Of a stretch of 64,000 nucleotides of DNA, positions 1-8,902 are shown piece by piece. The DNA is from an uncultured Myxococcales bacterium. GTDB lineage: Bacteria; Myxococcota_A; UBA9042; DTJE01. The stretch covers positions 1 through 64,000 of the forward strand of contig CAIOFV010000136.1 of NCBI GenBank assembly GCA_903857665.1, in the 5' to 3' direction. The notes beneath the pieces are model-generated. The model searched no databases and was not told where the DNA came from. It saw only the letters and a list, made by a program, of their open reading frames with translations. The translations under genes and the position numbers were made by a program. Position 1 is the stretch's first letter. Each line of letters begins with the position of its first letter.

Positions 1-1
1 C

Positions 2-1267
2 GCGTCGGGGGCGGCCCTGAAGGAATCGCCCCACCTGAAACTGGTCGAGGGCAAGGGCAGCGCGGGATGCATCGCGTGCCACGGCGACTTCGAGGTCACC
101 GGGGACGCCCACGCGGCGCCCCCGAAGGTCCAGTGCCTGAAGTGCCACCAGGCGGTCGAGGCCGAGATGTCGGGCAGCGTCCATGGCGTCAGCAACGCCG
201 ACGCCCCGAAGTGCGTCGACTGCCACGGGACGCACGACATCGTCCGGAAGGGCGCCAACCACGGGCGGAACCTGCGCATCGCCGCGAAGTGCGGCGCCTG
301 CCACGACAAGGAATTCGCCATCTACAAGGTCAGCTGGCACGGCACGGCGCCCAACGACAAGGTGGCCACGTGCACCGACTGCCACGGGGATCACGACGTG
401 CTGCCCCCGGGCGATCCGAAGTCCACGGTGTTCCGGCTGAACCAGGCCCAGTCCTGTGCGAAGTGCCACATGGACGAGGAGCGCGGGTTCAAGCCCGAGA
501 TGGTCAGCGCCGTGAAGGACTACTTCGGCAGCGTCCACGGCATCGCCGTGACGAAGTCGGGCCTGATGGTGTCGGCCACCTGCGTGGACTGCCACGGCAG
601 CCACGACGTCACCCACGGCAACGACAGCGGCAACAACCGGATCTCGCGGGCCAAGATCCCCGCCACCTGCGGCAAGTGCCATGCCGGCGTGGTCAACCTG
701 TACCTGGAAAGCGTGCACGGCAAGCCGTTCCTGGAGGGCAACCTGGACGTCCCGGTGTGCACCGACTGCCACCGGACGCACCAGATCGCGTCGCACCTGA
801 CCGCTGGGGCATCGACCTACGCGACCAACGTGGCGCAGACGTGCCTGAAGTGCCACGCCCAGGCCAGCGTGGTGAACAAGTACGGGATTCCCGAGGCGCG
901 GGTGCAGACGTACCAGGAGTCCTTCCACGGCGCGTCGTCCAAGCTGGGCGACACCCGCGTCGCCAACTGCGCGTCCTGCCACGAGTCCCACGACATCCGC
1001 GCGTCGTCGGACCCGAAGTCGTCCACCAACCCGGCCAACATGTCGAAGACCTGCGGCAAGTGCCATAACGTCGAGGACGTGACCAAGCCCATCACAACGG
1101 GCAAGATCCACACGGCGCTGGCCGAGAACCGCCACTGGCTGCCCGCGCTGATCGAGAAACTGTACATCGCCCTCGTGTCGGTGACGATGAGCTTCTTCAT
1201 CTCCTACATCATCGCGGACATCGTGCGGACCAATCGCCGGCGGAAGAAGGGCGGCAGTGGCCACTGA
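2..1267 (+). CDS. Multiheme c-type cytochrome, C-terminally membrane-anchored (5' end outside window)
   Basis: The frame is open from the left edge, so the N-terminus is missing; 421 residues are visible. They hold twelve CxxCH heme-binding motifs, such as CIACH, CLKCH, CVDCH and CGKCH, many followed by GxHD-type histidines that could be distal ligands. A hydrophobic segment near the C-terminus (roughly residues 382-402 of the visible part) followed by a basic RRRKK tail suggests a single membrane anchor with the heme domain in the periplasm. It most likely carries electrons between the quinone pool or inner membrane and periplasmic or outer-membrane partners, which fits the decaheme cytochrome at 5513-8851. 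The exact family (NrfH/NapC-like or other polyheme) cannot be fixed without the N-terminus. Confidence 0.9.
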   Translation, partial: ASGAALKESPHLKLVEGKGSAGCIACHGDFEVTGDAHAAPPKVQCLKCHQAVEAEMSGSVHGVSNADAPKCVDCHGTHDIVRKGANHGRNLRIAAKCGACHDKEFAIYKVSWHGTAPNDKVATCTDCHGDHDVLPPGDPKSTVFRLNQAQSCAKCHMDEERGFKPEMVSAVKDYFGSVHGIAVTKSGLMVSATCVDCHGSHDVTHGNDSGNNRISRAKIPATCGKCHAGVVNLYLESVHGKPFLEGNLDVPVCTDCHRTHQIASHLTAGASTYATNVAQTCLKCHAQASVVNKYGIPEARVQTYQESFHGASSKLGDTRVANCASCHESHDIRASSDPKSSTNPANMSKTCGKCHNVEDVTKPITTGKIHTALAENRHWLPALIEKLYIALVSVTMSFFISYIIADIVRTNRRRKKGGSGH

Positions 1268-1352
1268 GTCGTGGTCGTTCCGGCTTCCCGGTGATTCCCC
1301 CTCTTGCCTCCTTCCGGTCGTCGCCACACTGTTTCCGCACTGGAGGTGTCGC

Positions 1353-2327
1353 ATGAAGGCGCGCATCGTTTCGCTGGCCCTGCTGGCCCTGGGCCTGCTT
1401 CCCGGGTGCTTCGGGGGCGGGATCAAACTGTTCTCGAACGGTACCGAGCCGCTGAAGGAGTCGGTGCTGGAAAAGGGCGACCGGAAGCACAAGGTGCTGA
1501 TCGTGCCGGTCCAGGGGGCCATTTCGACCGAGCCCCGGTCGGGATTCCTGGCCGACAAGCCGAGCCTCGTGGAGGAGGTCGTGGCGCAGTTGCACCGGGC
1601 CGAGCGTGACGAGGCGATCAAGGCGGTCGTGCTGCTGATCGACAGCCCCGGGGGGACCGCCACGGGCAGCGACGTGCTGTTTCACGAGATCGAGGCGTTC
1701 AAGGCGAAGACCGGCGTGAAGGTCGTCGCGCACTTCCTGAACAAGGCCACCTCGGGAGCCTACTACATCGCGATGGCGGCCGATCGGATCCTGGCGCACC
1801 CGACGACCCTGACCGGGTCGATCGGCGTGATCTTCGTGCGGGCCAAGGCCCGGGGCCTGATGGACAAGATCGGGCTGGACGCCGAGGTGACCAAGAGCGG
1901 CGACAAGAAGGACATGGGGGCCTTCTACCGGTCGGCCACGGACGAGGAAAAGGGGCTGTTCCAGGGGCTGGTCAAGGAAATGGGCGACCACTTCGTCGCG
2001 CTGGTGAAGGAGCGCCGCAAACTGACCGACACGTCGGGCTACGCGGATGCGCGGGTGATGTCGGCGCAGCAGGCGAAGGCCATCGGGCTGGTGGACGCCA
2101 TCGGGTACCTCGCGGACGGCATCCGGGCGGCACGCGAACTGGCGGGGCTGCCGGCGGACGCGAGCGTCGTCACCTACCGGCGCACCGAGGTGGCCGAGGA
2201 CACGGTGTACGGCGGTGGCGGGGACCCCGGGAAGATGCCGAAGCTGATCGACCTGGAAGTGACGAAGTACCTGTCCGTGCCGTCGTCGGGGTTCTACTAC
2301 CTGTGGGCGCCGGAACTGGCCCAGTAG
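1353..2327 (+). CDS. sppA: Signal peptide peptidase SppA-type serine protease (lipoprotein)
   Basis: A 324-residue S49-family protease. The start was set at the ATG after a GGAGGTG ribosome site rather than an upstream in-frame ATG, because this start gives a clean lipoprotein signal with the lipobox LLPGC (Cys19). Family motifs follow in order: a crotonase-like strand ending in LLIDSPGG (about residues 94-101), the nucleophile Ser134 in KATSGAYY, the TGSIGVIF strand (about 154-161), and a lysine of the Ser-Lys dyad in KSGDKKDMG, probably Lys186. The single-domain length fits the short SppA/SppA36 class. In this family the enzyme degrades cleaved signal peptides or other membrane peptides. 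It lies 85 bp downstream of the cytochrome and may be co-transcribed with it. Confidence 0.88.
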   Translation: MKARIVSLALLALGLLPGCFGGGIKLFSNGTEPLKESVLEKGDRKHKVLIVPVQGAISTEPRSGFLADKPSLVEEVVAQLHRAERDEAIKAVVLLIDSPGGTATGSDVLFHEIEAFKAKTGVKVVAHFLNKATSGAYYIAMAADRILAHPTTLTGSIGVIFVRAKARGLMDKIGLDAEVTKSGDKKDMGAFYRSATDEEKGLFQGLVKEMGDHFVALVKERRKLTDTSGYADARVMSAQQAKAIGLVDAIGYLADGIRAARELAGLPADASVVTYRRTEVAEDTVYGGGGDPGKMPKLIDLEVTKYLSVPSSGFYYLWAPELAQ

Positions 2328-2342
2328 GCCGGCGGTCGCGGG

Positions 2343-3140
2343 TCAGAGCACCCAGGCCAGCGCCAGGCGGCCCAGGAAGCCGTAGCCCTGGCCCGGGGCG
2401 TCGATGCCGGGTGCCACGCGGCGCGGGACGTTGGCTGTCGCGGGCAGCACGGCCCCGGCGTTGGCCTTGACCTCGAGGTGCCGCCCGATGGCGAACCAGG
2501 CGGTCGGGCCCATCACGACCTTCGCCCCGCCCTCGGCCTCGTCATGCTCCCAGAAGCCTTCCAGATCCTGTCCGACGATCTCGATCCCCAGGCGCGACCA
2601 CGGGGCGACCCGGTAGGACGCCGCGACGCCCAGCACGAGGTCGGCCACGTCGCGGGCGCCGGTCACCGGGAATTCGACCCGGGTGGACAGGGCCAGATCC
2701 AAGGGGCCGAAGGATCGCGAAAGGGCCGCGTACAGGCGCGGCACGGCGATGGCCTGGAAGTCCACCAGGCAGCCGCCGCCCAGCGTCAGGTTGACCTGGT
2801 GGCGCTGCTGGTCCAGCACGCTGAAGTACGCGTCGATGGACGCGGCGGAAGCGCGGTAGGCGCCGCCCGCCAGCACCATCCCGCCCCAGCCCTCGAGGAC
2901 CAGGAAGGACGTCGGGGCCCACCGAAGGCGGACGCCCTCCTCGACGCCCTGCTCGCCGAAGGGACGGGCCTCGCGGGTGCCGTAGGCCGTTTCGCTTTCG
3001 ACCATGAACAGGTTCGGCCGCGTGCGACCCGCGTGCTGGTACAGGTACGGGAAGTCGCCTCCCGACTGCGCGAGCGCCGAGGGAGCGACGAGCAGCAGCG
3101 CCGCGATCGCGAACACCGGGAGGCAGGCGGCGCGGCGCAT
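2343..3140 (-). CDS. Secreted outer-membrane-like protein of unknown function
   Basis: I do not recognise the family. The chosen ATG (MRRAACLP...) gives a clean Sec signal peptide with a probable cleavage after SALA (about residue 24); an upstream start would bury it. The mature part, about 240 residues, is rich in alternating hydrophobic and polar stretches with Gly, Tyr and Arg turns and ends in an aromatic/aliphatic strand (LALAWVL). This is typical of a small outer-membrane beta-barrel. It is the last gene of a probable minus-strand series behind the radical SAM gene (50 bp gap) and converges on sppA with 15 bp between the stops. A role linked to the neighbouring cytochromes is only a guess. 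Confidence 0.6.
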   Translation of the reverse strand: MRRAACLPVFAIAALLLVAPSALAQSGGDFPYLYQHAGRTRPNLFMVESETAYGTREARPFGEQGVEEGVRLRWAPTSFLVLEGWGGMVLAGGAYRASAASIDAYFSVLDQQRHQVNLTLGGGCLVDFQAIAVPRLYAALSRSFGPLDLALSTRVEFPVTGARDVADLVLGVAASYRVAPWSRLGIEIVGQDLEGFWEHDEAEGGAKVVMGPTAWFAIGRHLEVKANAGAVLPATANVPRRVAPGIDAPGQGYGFLGRLALAWVL

Positions 3141-3190
3141 CGGGGTTCCGGTTGAGGACGCCACATGCTAGCAACCGGCGGGCGCCAGGG

Positions 3191-4495
3191 TCAAGGGAGG
3201 ATGCCGCCACCGTGCTCCAGGGCGGCCAGGAACGCAGCGGTCCGTCGCGCCTGGCCCTGGTGCGTCCGCCAGCGACCGATGTGCCGGCCCTGGCTGGCCA
3301 GGGTGTCCAGCAGCTCCCGGGTCACGTCATCGACCTCGCCGGGCGGGGCGTCCCACAACTGCGTACCGGGCAGAGGCATGAATGCGTGCGTATGCACTAC
3401 CGCCCCCAGGCCGGCCAGTTCGCGGATCAGGGCTCGCGTCGCCTCGCGGTCGGACTCGTCCTCGCCGGGCAACCCGCAGATGAAGTCCACGATCGGCCGA
3501 AGCCCCGCCGCCAGCACCACCCGTGCGGCCCGACGGACCGCGTCCGCGTCATGGCCGCGATGGATCGCCTTCAGGATCCGATCGCTGCCCGACTGCGCCC
3601 CGAAGGCGATGGTGTCGTTGGCGGCATGCCGGGCCACCACCTCGACCAGTTCGGGCGTCACGTGCTCGGGGCGTGCCTCGGACGGGAACGACCCGAAGAA
3701 GACGTGGCCCCGTCCGAAGATGCGGACCGATTCGGCCAGCAGCCGCTCCAGTTGCGCCGGGTCCGCCGCGCCGCGGTCCGTCGAACCCCACGCGAACGAG
3801 TCCGCCGACAGGAAGCGAAGGTCGCGGTTCCCGTTCGCGCGAGCCACCTCGGCCCAGTGGACCAGGCGCTCCAGGGAGCGGTGGCGGGGACGGGCGCCCG
3901 TCAGGAAGGTGGTTTCGCAGAACCGGCAGCCCCAGGGACAGCCGCGGGACAACTCGAACGGCGCGTTGCGGCCGGCGTCCGGCGCGAAGGGAGGGAAGGC
4001 GTCGAGGTCCACGGCGCGCGGGCGCGGGTTCCGGTGAAGCTCGCCGTCTTCCATCCAGCACAGCCCCGGGACGTCCCCGTGGGGCGTCCCGGCGGCCAGG
4101 CGGTCCAGCAGCGCCGGAAGCGCCTCCTCGGCCTCGCCGCACAGTACGAGGTCGAACCCCATGGCCAGCGTGCCTGCCGGATCGCCGGACGGGTGGGGCC
4201 CGCCCGCCAGCGTGACGAGGGGCCATCCCCGCTGGGCGGCCTCGAGGCGGGCGCGGCGCAGTGTGGACGCCGCATCCGGCACGGCGGCCGTCGCGAACGA
4301 GCATCCCAGCACGATCATCTGGGGCGAGGAGTCGGGCGCCCGGTCCAGGCAGGCGAACACCAACGGGTGGCCGGGCTTGCTGAAGCACACGTCCACGTAG
4401 GCCGCGCAGGCCGACACCTCCACGGCGCCGGTGAGCACGGCGACGCTGTTCTTGTTGTACCGGTGCTCGGCCAGGATCAGGGCAATCCTTCGCAT
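3191..4495 (-). CDS. B12-binding domain / radical SAM protein (TIGR04013-like)
   Basis: A 434-residue protein. The N-terminal third is a Rossmann-like cobalamin-binding domain (MRRIALILAEHRYNKN at the start, VTLAGGPHPSG in the middle). The radical SAM cluster motif CPWGCRFCETTF follows at about residues 187-198. The GxxH of that N-terminal strand pattern and the overall order match the B12-binding/radical SAM family described as MJ_1487-like. Such enzymes use a 4Fe-4S cluster and AdoMet, with cobalamin, to alkylate or rearrange unactivated carbons; the substrate is unknown. A TTGCAT-16-TACGAT promoter lies just upstream on the same strand, so it can be transcribed separately from the isomerase gene 58 bp upstream. 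Confidence 0.82.
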   Translation of the reverse strand: MRRIALILAEHRYNKNSVAVLTGAVEVSACAAYVDVCFSKPGHPLVFACLDRAPDSSPQMIVLGCSFATAAVPDAASTLRRARLEAAQRGWPLVTLAGGPHPSGDPAGTLAMGFDLVLCGEAEEALPALLDRLAAGTPHGDVPGLCWMEDGELHRNPRPRAVDLDAFPPFAPDAGRNAPFELSRGCPWGCRFCETTFLTGARPRHRSLERLVHWAEVARANGNRDLRFLSADSFAWGSTDRGAADPAQLERLLAESVRIFGRGHVFFGSFPSEARPEHVTPELVEVVARHAANDTIAFGAQSGSDRILKAIHRGHDADAVRRAARVVLAAGLRPIVDFICGLPGEDESDREATRALIRELAGLGAVVHTHAFMPLPGTQLWDAPPGEVDDVTRELLDTLASQGRHIGRWRTHQGQARRTAAFLAALEHGGGILP

Positions 4496-4502
4496 GCCGT
4501 GG

Positions 4503-4530
4503 ATCGTAGCCGGCGGGTCGATGGATGCAA
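4503..4530 (-). promoter_or_regulatory. Candidate sigma70-type promoter for the radical SAM gene
   Basis: On the minus strand TTGCAT (4530-4525) is followed after 16 bp by TACGAT (4508-4503). The -10 lies only about 8 bp upstream of the start codon at 4495, so the transcript would have a very short leader or be nearly leaderless. Sequence inference only. Confidence 0.35.
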
Positions 4531-4553
4531 GGCGAGGGTGGGGCCGGGGTGCG

Positions 4554-5447
4554 CTAGTTCGACACGGTCTTCCGGTACTCGATGCGGGCCGTCTTCCGGA
4601 GTTCGTCGGCGGCCCGCGCGCGGGCCTGCTCGACCCTCGCGTTCCTCAGGTCCTCGACGATGACCGGCTTCACCGCGTCGAAGTCGAGCGCTGCATCCTC
4701 GCGCCGGTCGAGCAGCCGGAGGATCCAGAACCGCCCGCCCGAACCCCGGACGACCTCGCTGGTGTCCCCGGGCTTCAACGTCTGGAGGACGTTCCGCCAG
4801 GCGTCCGGGATCTGCTTCCACTTCAGGTAGCCCAGGTCCCACGGGGTCTTGCCCGCCGGGAGGTCCGGGAAGCGTTTCCGGGCCACGTCCTCGAAGGACG
4901 CTCCCGAGGCCAGTTCCTGTCGTACCTGCGCGATCTGCGCCTCGTCCCGGGCCAGGATCTGCAGGACGTGTGTTTCGGTGCGGATCGCCGCAGCGTTCTC
5001 GTCGAAGTAGCGGCGCGCCTCCTCGTCGGTCACCTGGGGCTGCTGGGCGGCCTCGTGACGAAAGTAGGCGTCGGCCAGCGCCTGCCTCTTCCACTCGTTG
5101 ACGTCCGCCATCCTGCGGGCCAGTTCCTCGCGGTACTGGACATCCCCCAGGTCCAGTTCGGCGGCCTTCTGCGCCACCAGTTCCTTGCCGATGACCCGGT
5201 CCAGCAGGATCTTCTTCTGCTCCGGGCCCAGTTCGCCGACGGAGGTCTTCGAGTGGATTTCCGCGTGGACGTCCGCCTCGGTGACGGGAACGCCGTTGAC
5301 CAGGGCCAGCACGCCGATGGGTTCGCGGCCGGTCGCCGCACCCGGTGCAGGGGTGCCTGCCGAGGGTCCCTGCCGGCAGGCCAGCATCACAGCGAGGGCC
5401 ATCCAGGGCAGTGTGCGCAGGATCACGCTGGAAGTCTGCTTGTGCAT
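4554..5447 (-). CDS. Parvulin-type peptidylprolyl isomerase (PpiC/SurA-like) lipoprotein
   Basis: A 297-residue protein with a lipoprotein signal ending in the lipobox VMLAC (about residue 24) and a short Pro/Ala-rich linker. A SurA-N-like helical region follows (about 45-150, LALVNGVPVTEADV onward). The parvulin domain (about 155-255) shows HVLQILARDEAQIAQV, GASFEDVARKRFPD, a DLGYLKW strand and LKPGDTSEVVRG. Parvulins catalyse cis-trans isomerisation of prolyl bonds and often act as periplasmic foldases for outer-membrane and secreted proteins. The gene follows the decaheme cytochrome with a 12-bp hairpin in the gap, so it may be a dedicated foldase for that protein. A good AGGAG site precedes the ATG. 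Confidence 0.85.
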   Translation of the reverse strand: MHKQTSSVILRTLPWMALAVMLACRQGPSAGTPAPGAATGREPIGVLALVNGVPVTEADVHAEIHSKTSVGELGPEQKKILLDRVIGKELVAQKAAELDLGDVQYREELARRMADVNEWKRQALADAYFRHEAAQQPQVTDEEARRYFDENAAAIRTETHVLQILARDEAQIAQVRQELASGASFEDVARKRFPDLPAGKTPWDLGYLKWKQIPDAWRNVLQTLKPGDTSEVVRGSGGRFWILRLLDRREDAALDFDAVKPVIVEDLRNARVEQARARAADELRKTARIEYRKTVSN

Positions 5448-5474
5448 GTTCGTGGGGCTCCTGGTGGATGGGAA

Positions 5475-5503
5475 GGGGCGGCGTCCATGGCGGACGCCGC
5501 CCC
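5475..5503 (-). terminator. 12-bp perfect hairpin between decaheme cytochrome and isomerase genes
   Basis: Positions 5475-5486 and 5492-5503 form a perfect 12-bp GC-rich inverted repeat with a 5-nt loop. On the minus strand it follows the cytochrome stop codon by about 10 nt and precedes the isomerase ribosome site by about 16 nt. There is no proper T-run, so it is either a weak terminator or a 3'-end stabilising/processing hairpin that sets a lower level for the downstream gene. Confidence 0.5.
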
Positions 5504-5512
5504 CTTGGAATA

Positions 5513-8500
5513 CTAGTGGCAGGCCGCGCAGGTTTCAACCTCGTCGCCGCTGAACGCGTTCGCCGGGGTCGGATCGTAGGTCTGGATGTTGATGTGGGCG
5601 GTCGCCGCGTCGCTGTCGTGGCAGGAACCGCACGCCAGGCGGCTGGGCTGGGTCTGCCAGGAGCCGCTGGACGTCGCGCTGTGGCAGGACTCGCAGTTCC
5701 GGATGTCCTGCGGGTACACGATCTGCCACTGGCGGCCGGGGGTCCCGTCCTCGTGGGCGACGGTGGCCAGCGGGTACGTCAGGTTGACGCCCATGTGGAC
5801 CGCGTGCACGCGCTTGACGATCGGCACGCCGCCGCCCGAGAAGGCGGTGCCGGTGGCGGTGGCGGGCTGGTAGTCGTGGCAGGCCGCGCAGTGATCGACC
5901 GCGTCGTCGGTGAACTGCTTGTTGTGCCGCGGATAATCCAGCACGTAGCCCTTCTTGTCCGGGGTCTGGTGGCAGGCATTGCAGTTGTTCGCCGGCAGCT
6001 TCTCGACGGTCGCGGTGCCGACCTGGAAGGTCACCCAGGCGACGGACGGGGCCACGTAGTCCGTCGCGACCTTGCCGGTGTTGTTGCCGATGTCGGAGAT
6101 CTGCAGGTCCACGACGTACGTGCCGGGGGCCAGGTCATCGACCGGGTCCAGCTTGTACTTGATCGCCGAAGCGTCGGTGTAGTCGACCAGCGGATCCTGG
6201 CTGGTCGCGGTGGCGCGCTTGGAGATGGTCGGGCCGCCGCCGGCGAAGTTGATTGCGCCGTCGGCTCCGGAGGTGACGCCGAAGACGGTCGTCGCCACGG
6301 TGCTGGCCAGCAGCTGGACGGCGTGCAGCTTGCCCAGGGCGCGGCTGCGGATGCCCAGTTTGCCCGTCAGTTCGTCGATGTAGGCGATCGCGCGCAGCTT
6401 GAAGTTCGGGTCGGCGTTCAGCCAGTCGGCCAGCTGCTGCACCGTGATGCCGGTGGTCTTCAACGCGGGCAGAAGGGTCACGGTGAACTGCGCGGGAACC
6501 GCGAAGTCGCCGTGGTTCGCGTCGTAGCGGGTCGTGTTCTGGCCGTTGTCCACCTTGACGATCAGGGTGGTCGCCGCAGTCAGGTCGAACGGACCGACCG
6601 AACTGGACAGGATCTTGGCGCGGGCCGAGTAGGTCAGCACGGCCATGCGGTTGTCGCGCGGGCCGGTGACGTACATGTTGCTGGCGCTGAACTTGCCGTT
6701 GCCGCCGCCCACGTATACGGAATCGACGGGGCAGGTGTAGACCGGCGGGGTCGCGCCGTTCGACGTGCACAGGCCGGGGGTCGTGTCCTCGAGGAACGTG
6801 GCGGGCGACACGACGGTGCCGTCGGTCTTCTTCGTCACGACGATGCTGACGACCGGCTGCTCGCCCTTCTGGAAGGACGTCCCGTTCGCCGGGGTCGACA
6901 CGGTCACGCCGAGGTTGAACTCGGGGATGTTGTGCACGTTCTTGGCGGTGAAGTCGTGGTAGCCGGCGATCTTGGTCGGCGTGTGGCACAGGGCGCAGGA
7001 GTTGTCGTCGGTGTAGTCGCCGCCGCCTTCATGGTTGGTGCCAACGACGAAGTCCACGTTGTCATGGCAGGCGCCGCAGGCCTTGCGGGACGGGACCTTC
7101 TTCCAGTTGTCGACCTGCGCGCCGGTGCCGGTGTGGCACTTGGTGCAGTTCGCCAGGACGGCCGGGAACTCGCCATGCCACTCGACCTTGGTGTTGTTGT
7201 AACCCCAGATCGCGTATTCGCCGTTGTCGGCCGACTCATCGACCGTGGTCGCGGGGTTGTCGTAATAGATGCCGTCGGCGCCGCTGACCTGGGACAGTTC
7301 GCTGCCGGCGTGGATCTTGTGGATCATGGTGGTCAGGTCGATGGTCTCGCCGCCGTTCGGGTCGATTTCGCCCTCTGCGTGGCAGGTCGTGCAGTTCTCG
7401 ACGCTCAGGCGGTCGCCGCCATGGGCCTTGAACAGCGGGCCGTGGCAGCTCTTGCAGGCGGCCGTCTGGACGATGTTGCGGGTCAGGGTCAGGGGTACGG
7501 CGGTATCGGGAACGAAGTCGAAGGTCGCGTCGGCGGTGGCGCCGGCGTGCCCGCCCAGCATGATCGACACGCGATGGGTCAGGCCGCGGTCATACGTCGT
7601 CGTGACCGCGCCGTCGCAGGCGTAGGCGCCCAGGGCCGTCTTGAACGTGTAGGTGTACGCGCCGGCGCCGACTTCGACCAGCGTGCCGTTGCTCTCGCGG
7701 GTGCCCTGGCAGGCCTTGTTGCCGGCGGGCTTCGGCCAGGAACCGGCCGTGTTCGTCTGCAGCGCCTGGATGTAGGGGACCCACTTGCTGTTGGATTCGC
7801 CGAAATCGGCGGGGCTGGTCGGCGGGACCAGCTTGGCGATGTCGGCCCCGACGGCCTTGAGGCCGAGGACCGGCTTGCCGGCCAGGTCGGTGACCGTGTA
7901 GTTCACGATCAGTTTGCCCGCGGCGTCGGCGGTGGCGGACGTGATCTTCGCGTTCACGAAGAACTTCGCGCCGTTCGCGAACTCGCCGGTCGTGGTCAGG
8001 TAGTTGTAGCCGTGGTAGTTCGTGATCTGGTCGTTGCCACCGTTGAGGCCGTTGGTGCCATTGGTGCCATTGGTGCCGTTGGCGCCATTGGTGCCGTTGG
8101 TGCCGTTGGTGCCGTTGGCAACGGTCACGGAGGTGCCGTCGGTGCAGGCGATGGTCCTGGTGCCATTGCCGTTGTCCGTCGCCGAGCAGGAGGAACCGTT
8201 CGTGCCGTTCTTGACCGTCACGGAGGTGCCGTCGCCGCAGGAGATGGTCTTGGTGCCGTCGCCGTTGTCGGCGACCGTGCAGGACGTGCCGTTGGTGCCG
8301 TTGGCGACCGTCACCGACGTGCCGTCGTCGCAGGAAATCGACTTCGTGCCGTTGTCGTTGCTGATGACCGTGCAGGAGGTGCCGTTCTTGACCACGACGG
8401 GCTCCGAGCCCGGGCAGGTGATCGTCACGGACTTGCCGTCTTCGGCCGTGGCGGCCGTGCAGGAGGCGCCGTCGGTGCCGTTGACGCCGTTGATGCCATT

Positions 8501-8851
8501 CGTGCCGTTGGTGCCATTCGTGCCGTTGGTGCCGTTGGTGCCTTCCGTCAACACGACGGGATCAGCGCCCGGACAGGTGATCGTGACCGTGCCCGCCGTC
8601 GTGTTGGACGTCGCCGTGCAGGGCCGGCCGTCGGTGCCCGCGGCGCCGTCCTTGCCGTTCTTCAACGTCAGTGTGGTGCCGTCCGCGCAGTCGATCGTCA
8701 TCGTACCGTCTGCGTTGGACGTCGCGGTACAGCCCTTGCCGGCCGTTCCGGGATCGCCCGCCGGACCCTTCGCGCCTGCGCAGGCTGCGAAGACGAAAGC
8801 CAGGGCTAGAATCACCCCACTAGTCCTAGAACCGGTTACTAGACAACGCAT
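5513..8851 (-). CDS. OmcA/MtrC-family decaheme c-type cytochrome with N-terminal Cys/Asn-rich repeat stalk
   Basis: A 1112-residue lipoprotein; GGAGGTG precedes the chosen ATG at 8851, so the ATG four codons upstream is rejected. The signal ends at a lipobox-like FVFAAC. Residues about 25-265 carry six modules of about 30 residues, each with a Cys pair (such as SCTVADNGDGTKTISC, resembling DUF7151), separated by (NGT)n tracts. Behind this lie ten CxxCH motifs: CKSCH, CTTCH, CTKCH, CGACH and CALCH, a beta-rich linker, then CNACH, CAACH, CESCH, CGSCH and a last CAACH at the extreme C-terminus. Ten hemes and this split order match the OmcA/MtrC family of surface cytochromes that pass electrons to extracellular minerals or partners. 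No MtrA or MtrB homologue is in the window. The repeat stalk may hold the heme domain away from the outer membrane. Confidence 0.93.
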   Translation of the reverse strand: MRCLVTGSRTSGVILALAFVFAACAGAKGPAGDPGTAGKGCTATSNADGTMTIDCADGTTLTLKNGKDGAAGTDGRPCTATSNTTAGTVTITCPGADPVVLTEGTNGTNGTNGTNGTNGINGVNGTDGASCTAATAEDGKSVTITCPGSEPVVVKNGTSCTVISNDNGTKSISCDDGTSVTVANGTNGTSCTVADNGDGTKTISCGDGTSVTVKNGTNGSSCSATDNGNGTRTIACTDGTSVTVANGTNGTNGTNGANGTNGTNGTNGLNGGNDQITNYHGYNYLTTTGEFANGAKFFVNAKITSATADAAGKLIVNYTVTDLAGKPVLGLKAVGADIAKLVPPTSPADFGESNSKWVPYIQALQTNTAGSWPKPAGNKACQGTRESNGTLVEVGAGAYTYTFKTALGAYACDGAVTTTYDRGLTHRVSIMLGGHAGATADATFDFVPDTAVPLTLTRNIVQTAACKSCHGPLFKAHGGDRLSVENCTTCHAEGEIDPNGGETIDLTTMIHKIHAGSELSQVSGADGIYYDNPATTVDESADNGEYAIWGYNNTKVEWHGEFPAVLANCTKCHTGTGAQVDNWKKVPSRKACGACHDNVDFVVGTNHEGGGDYTDDNSCALCHTPTKIAGYHDFTAKNVHNIPEFNLGVTVSTPANGTSFQKGEQPVVSIVVTKKTDGTVVSPATFLEDTTPGLCTSNGATPPVYTCPVDSVYVGGGNGKFSASNMYVTGPRDNRMAVLTYSARAKILSSSVGPFDLTAATTLIVKVDNGQNTTRYDANHGDFAVPAQFTVTLLPALKTTGITVQQLADWLNADPNFKLRAIAYIDELTGKLGIRSRALGKLHAVQLLASTVATTVFGVTSGADGAINFAGGGPTISKRATATSQDPLVDYTDASAIKYKLDPVDDLAPGTYVVDLQISDIGNNTGKVATDYVAPSVAWVTFQVGTATVEKLPANNCNACHQTPDKKGYVLDYPRHNKQFTDDAVDHCAACHDYQPATATGTAFSGGGVPIVKRVHAVHMGVNLTYPLATVAHEDGTPGRQWQIVYPQDIRNCESCHSATSSGSWQTQPSRLACGSCHDSDAATAHINIQTYDPTPANAFSGDEVETCAACH
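8041..8119 (-). repeat. (NGT)n-coding tandem repeat, membrane-distal tract
   Basis: About 79 bp of 9-bp units reading as Asn-Gly-Thr with single Ala or Leu substitutions, inside the decaheme cytochrome gene, between the last Cys-pair module and the heme-bearing part. A second tract is at 8470-8542. The repeats vary mostly at third positions, as expected for selection on the protein. Confidence 0.85.
8470..8542 (-). repeat. (NGT)n-coding tandem repeat, membrane-proximal tract
   Basis: A second run of NGT/NGI/NGV units in the decaheme cytochrome gene, between the second and third Cys-pair modules. It is a likely slippage site for length variation of the stalk. Confidence 0.8.
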
Positions 8852-8902
8852 CGGCACCTCCATGTGTTTTTCGGCCCTACGGGCGCGTGACGGGGTAATT
8901 TC

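Noticed and set aside
5345-8809. A 3.5-kb open frame antisense to the decaheme cytochrome gene
   Set aside because: Its translation is Val/Gly/Arg-rich with no motif; it arises from third-position GC bias. The minus strand has ten CxxCH motifs, a lipobox and a ribosome site.
8826-8842. CTAG-flanked AACCGGTT palindrome near the start of the decaheme gene
   Set aside because: It is within codons of the signal peptide, is imperfect (one bulged base) and is single; an operator role cannot be argued.
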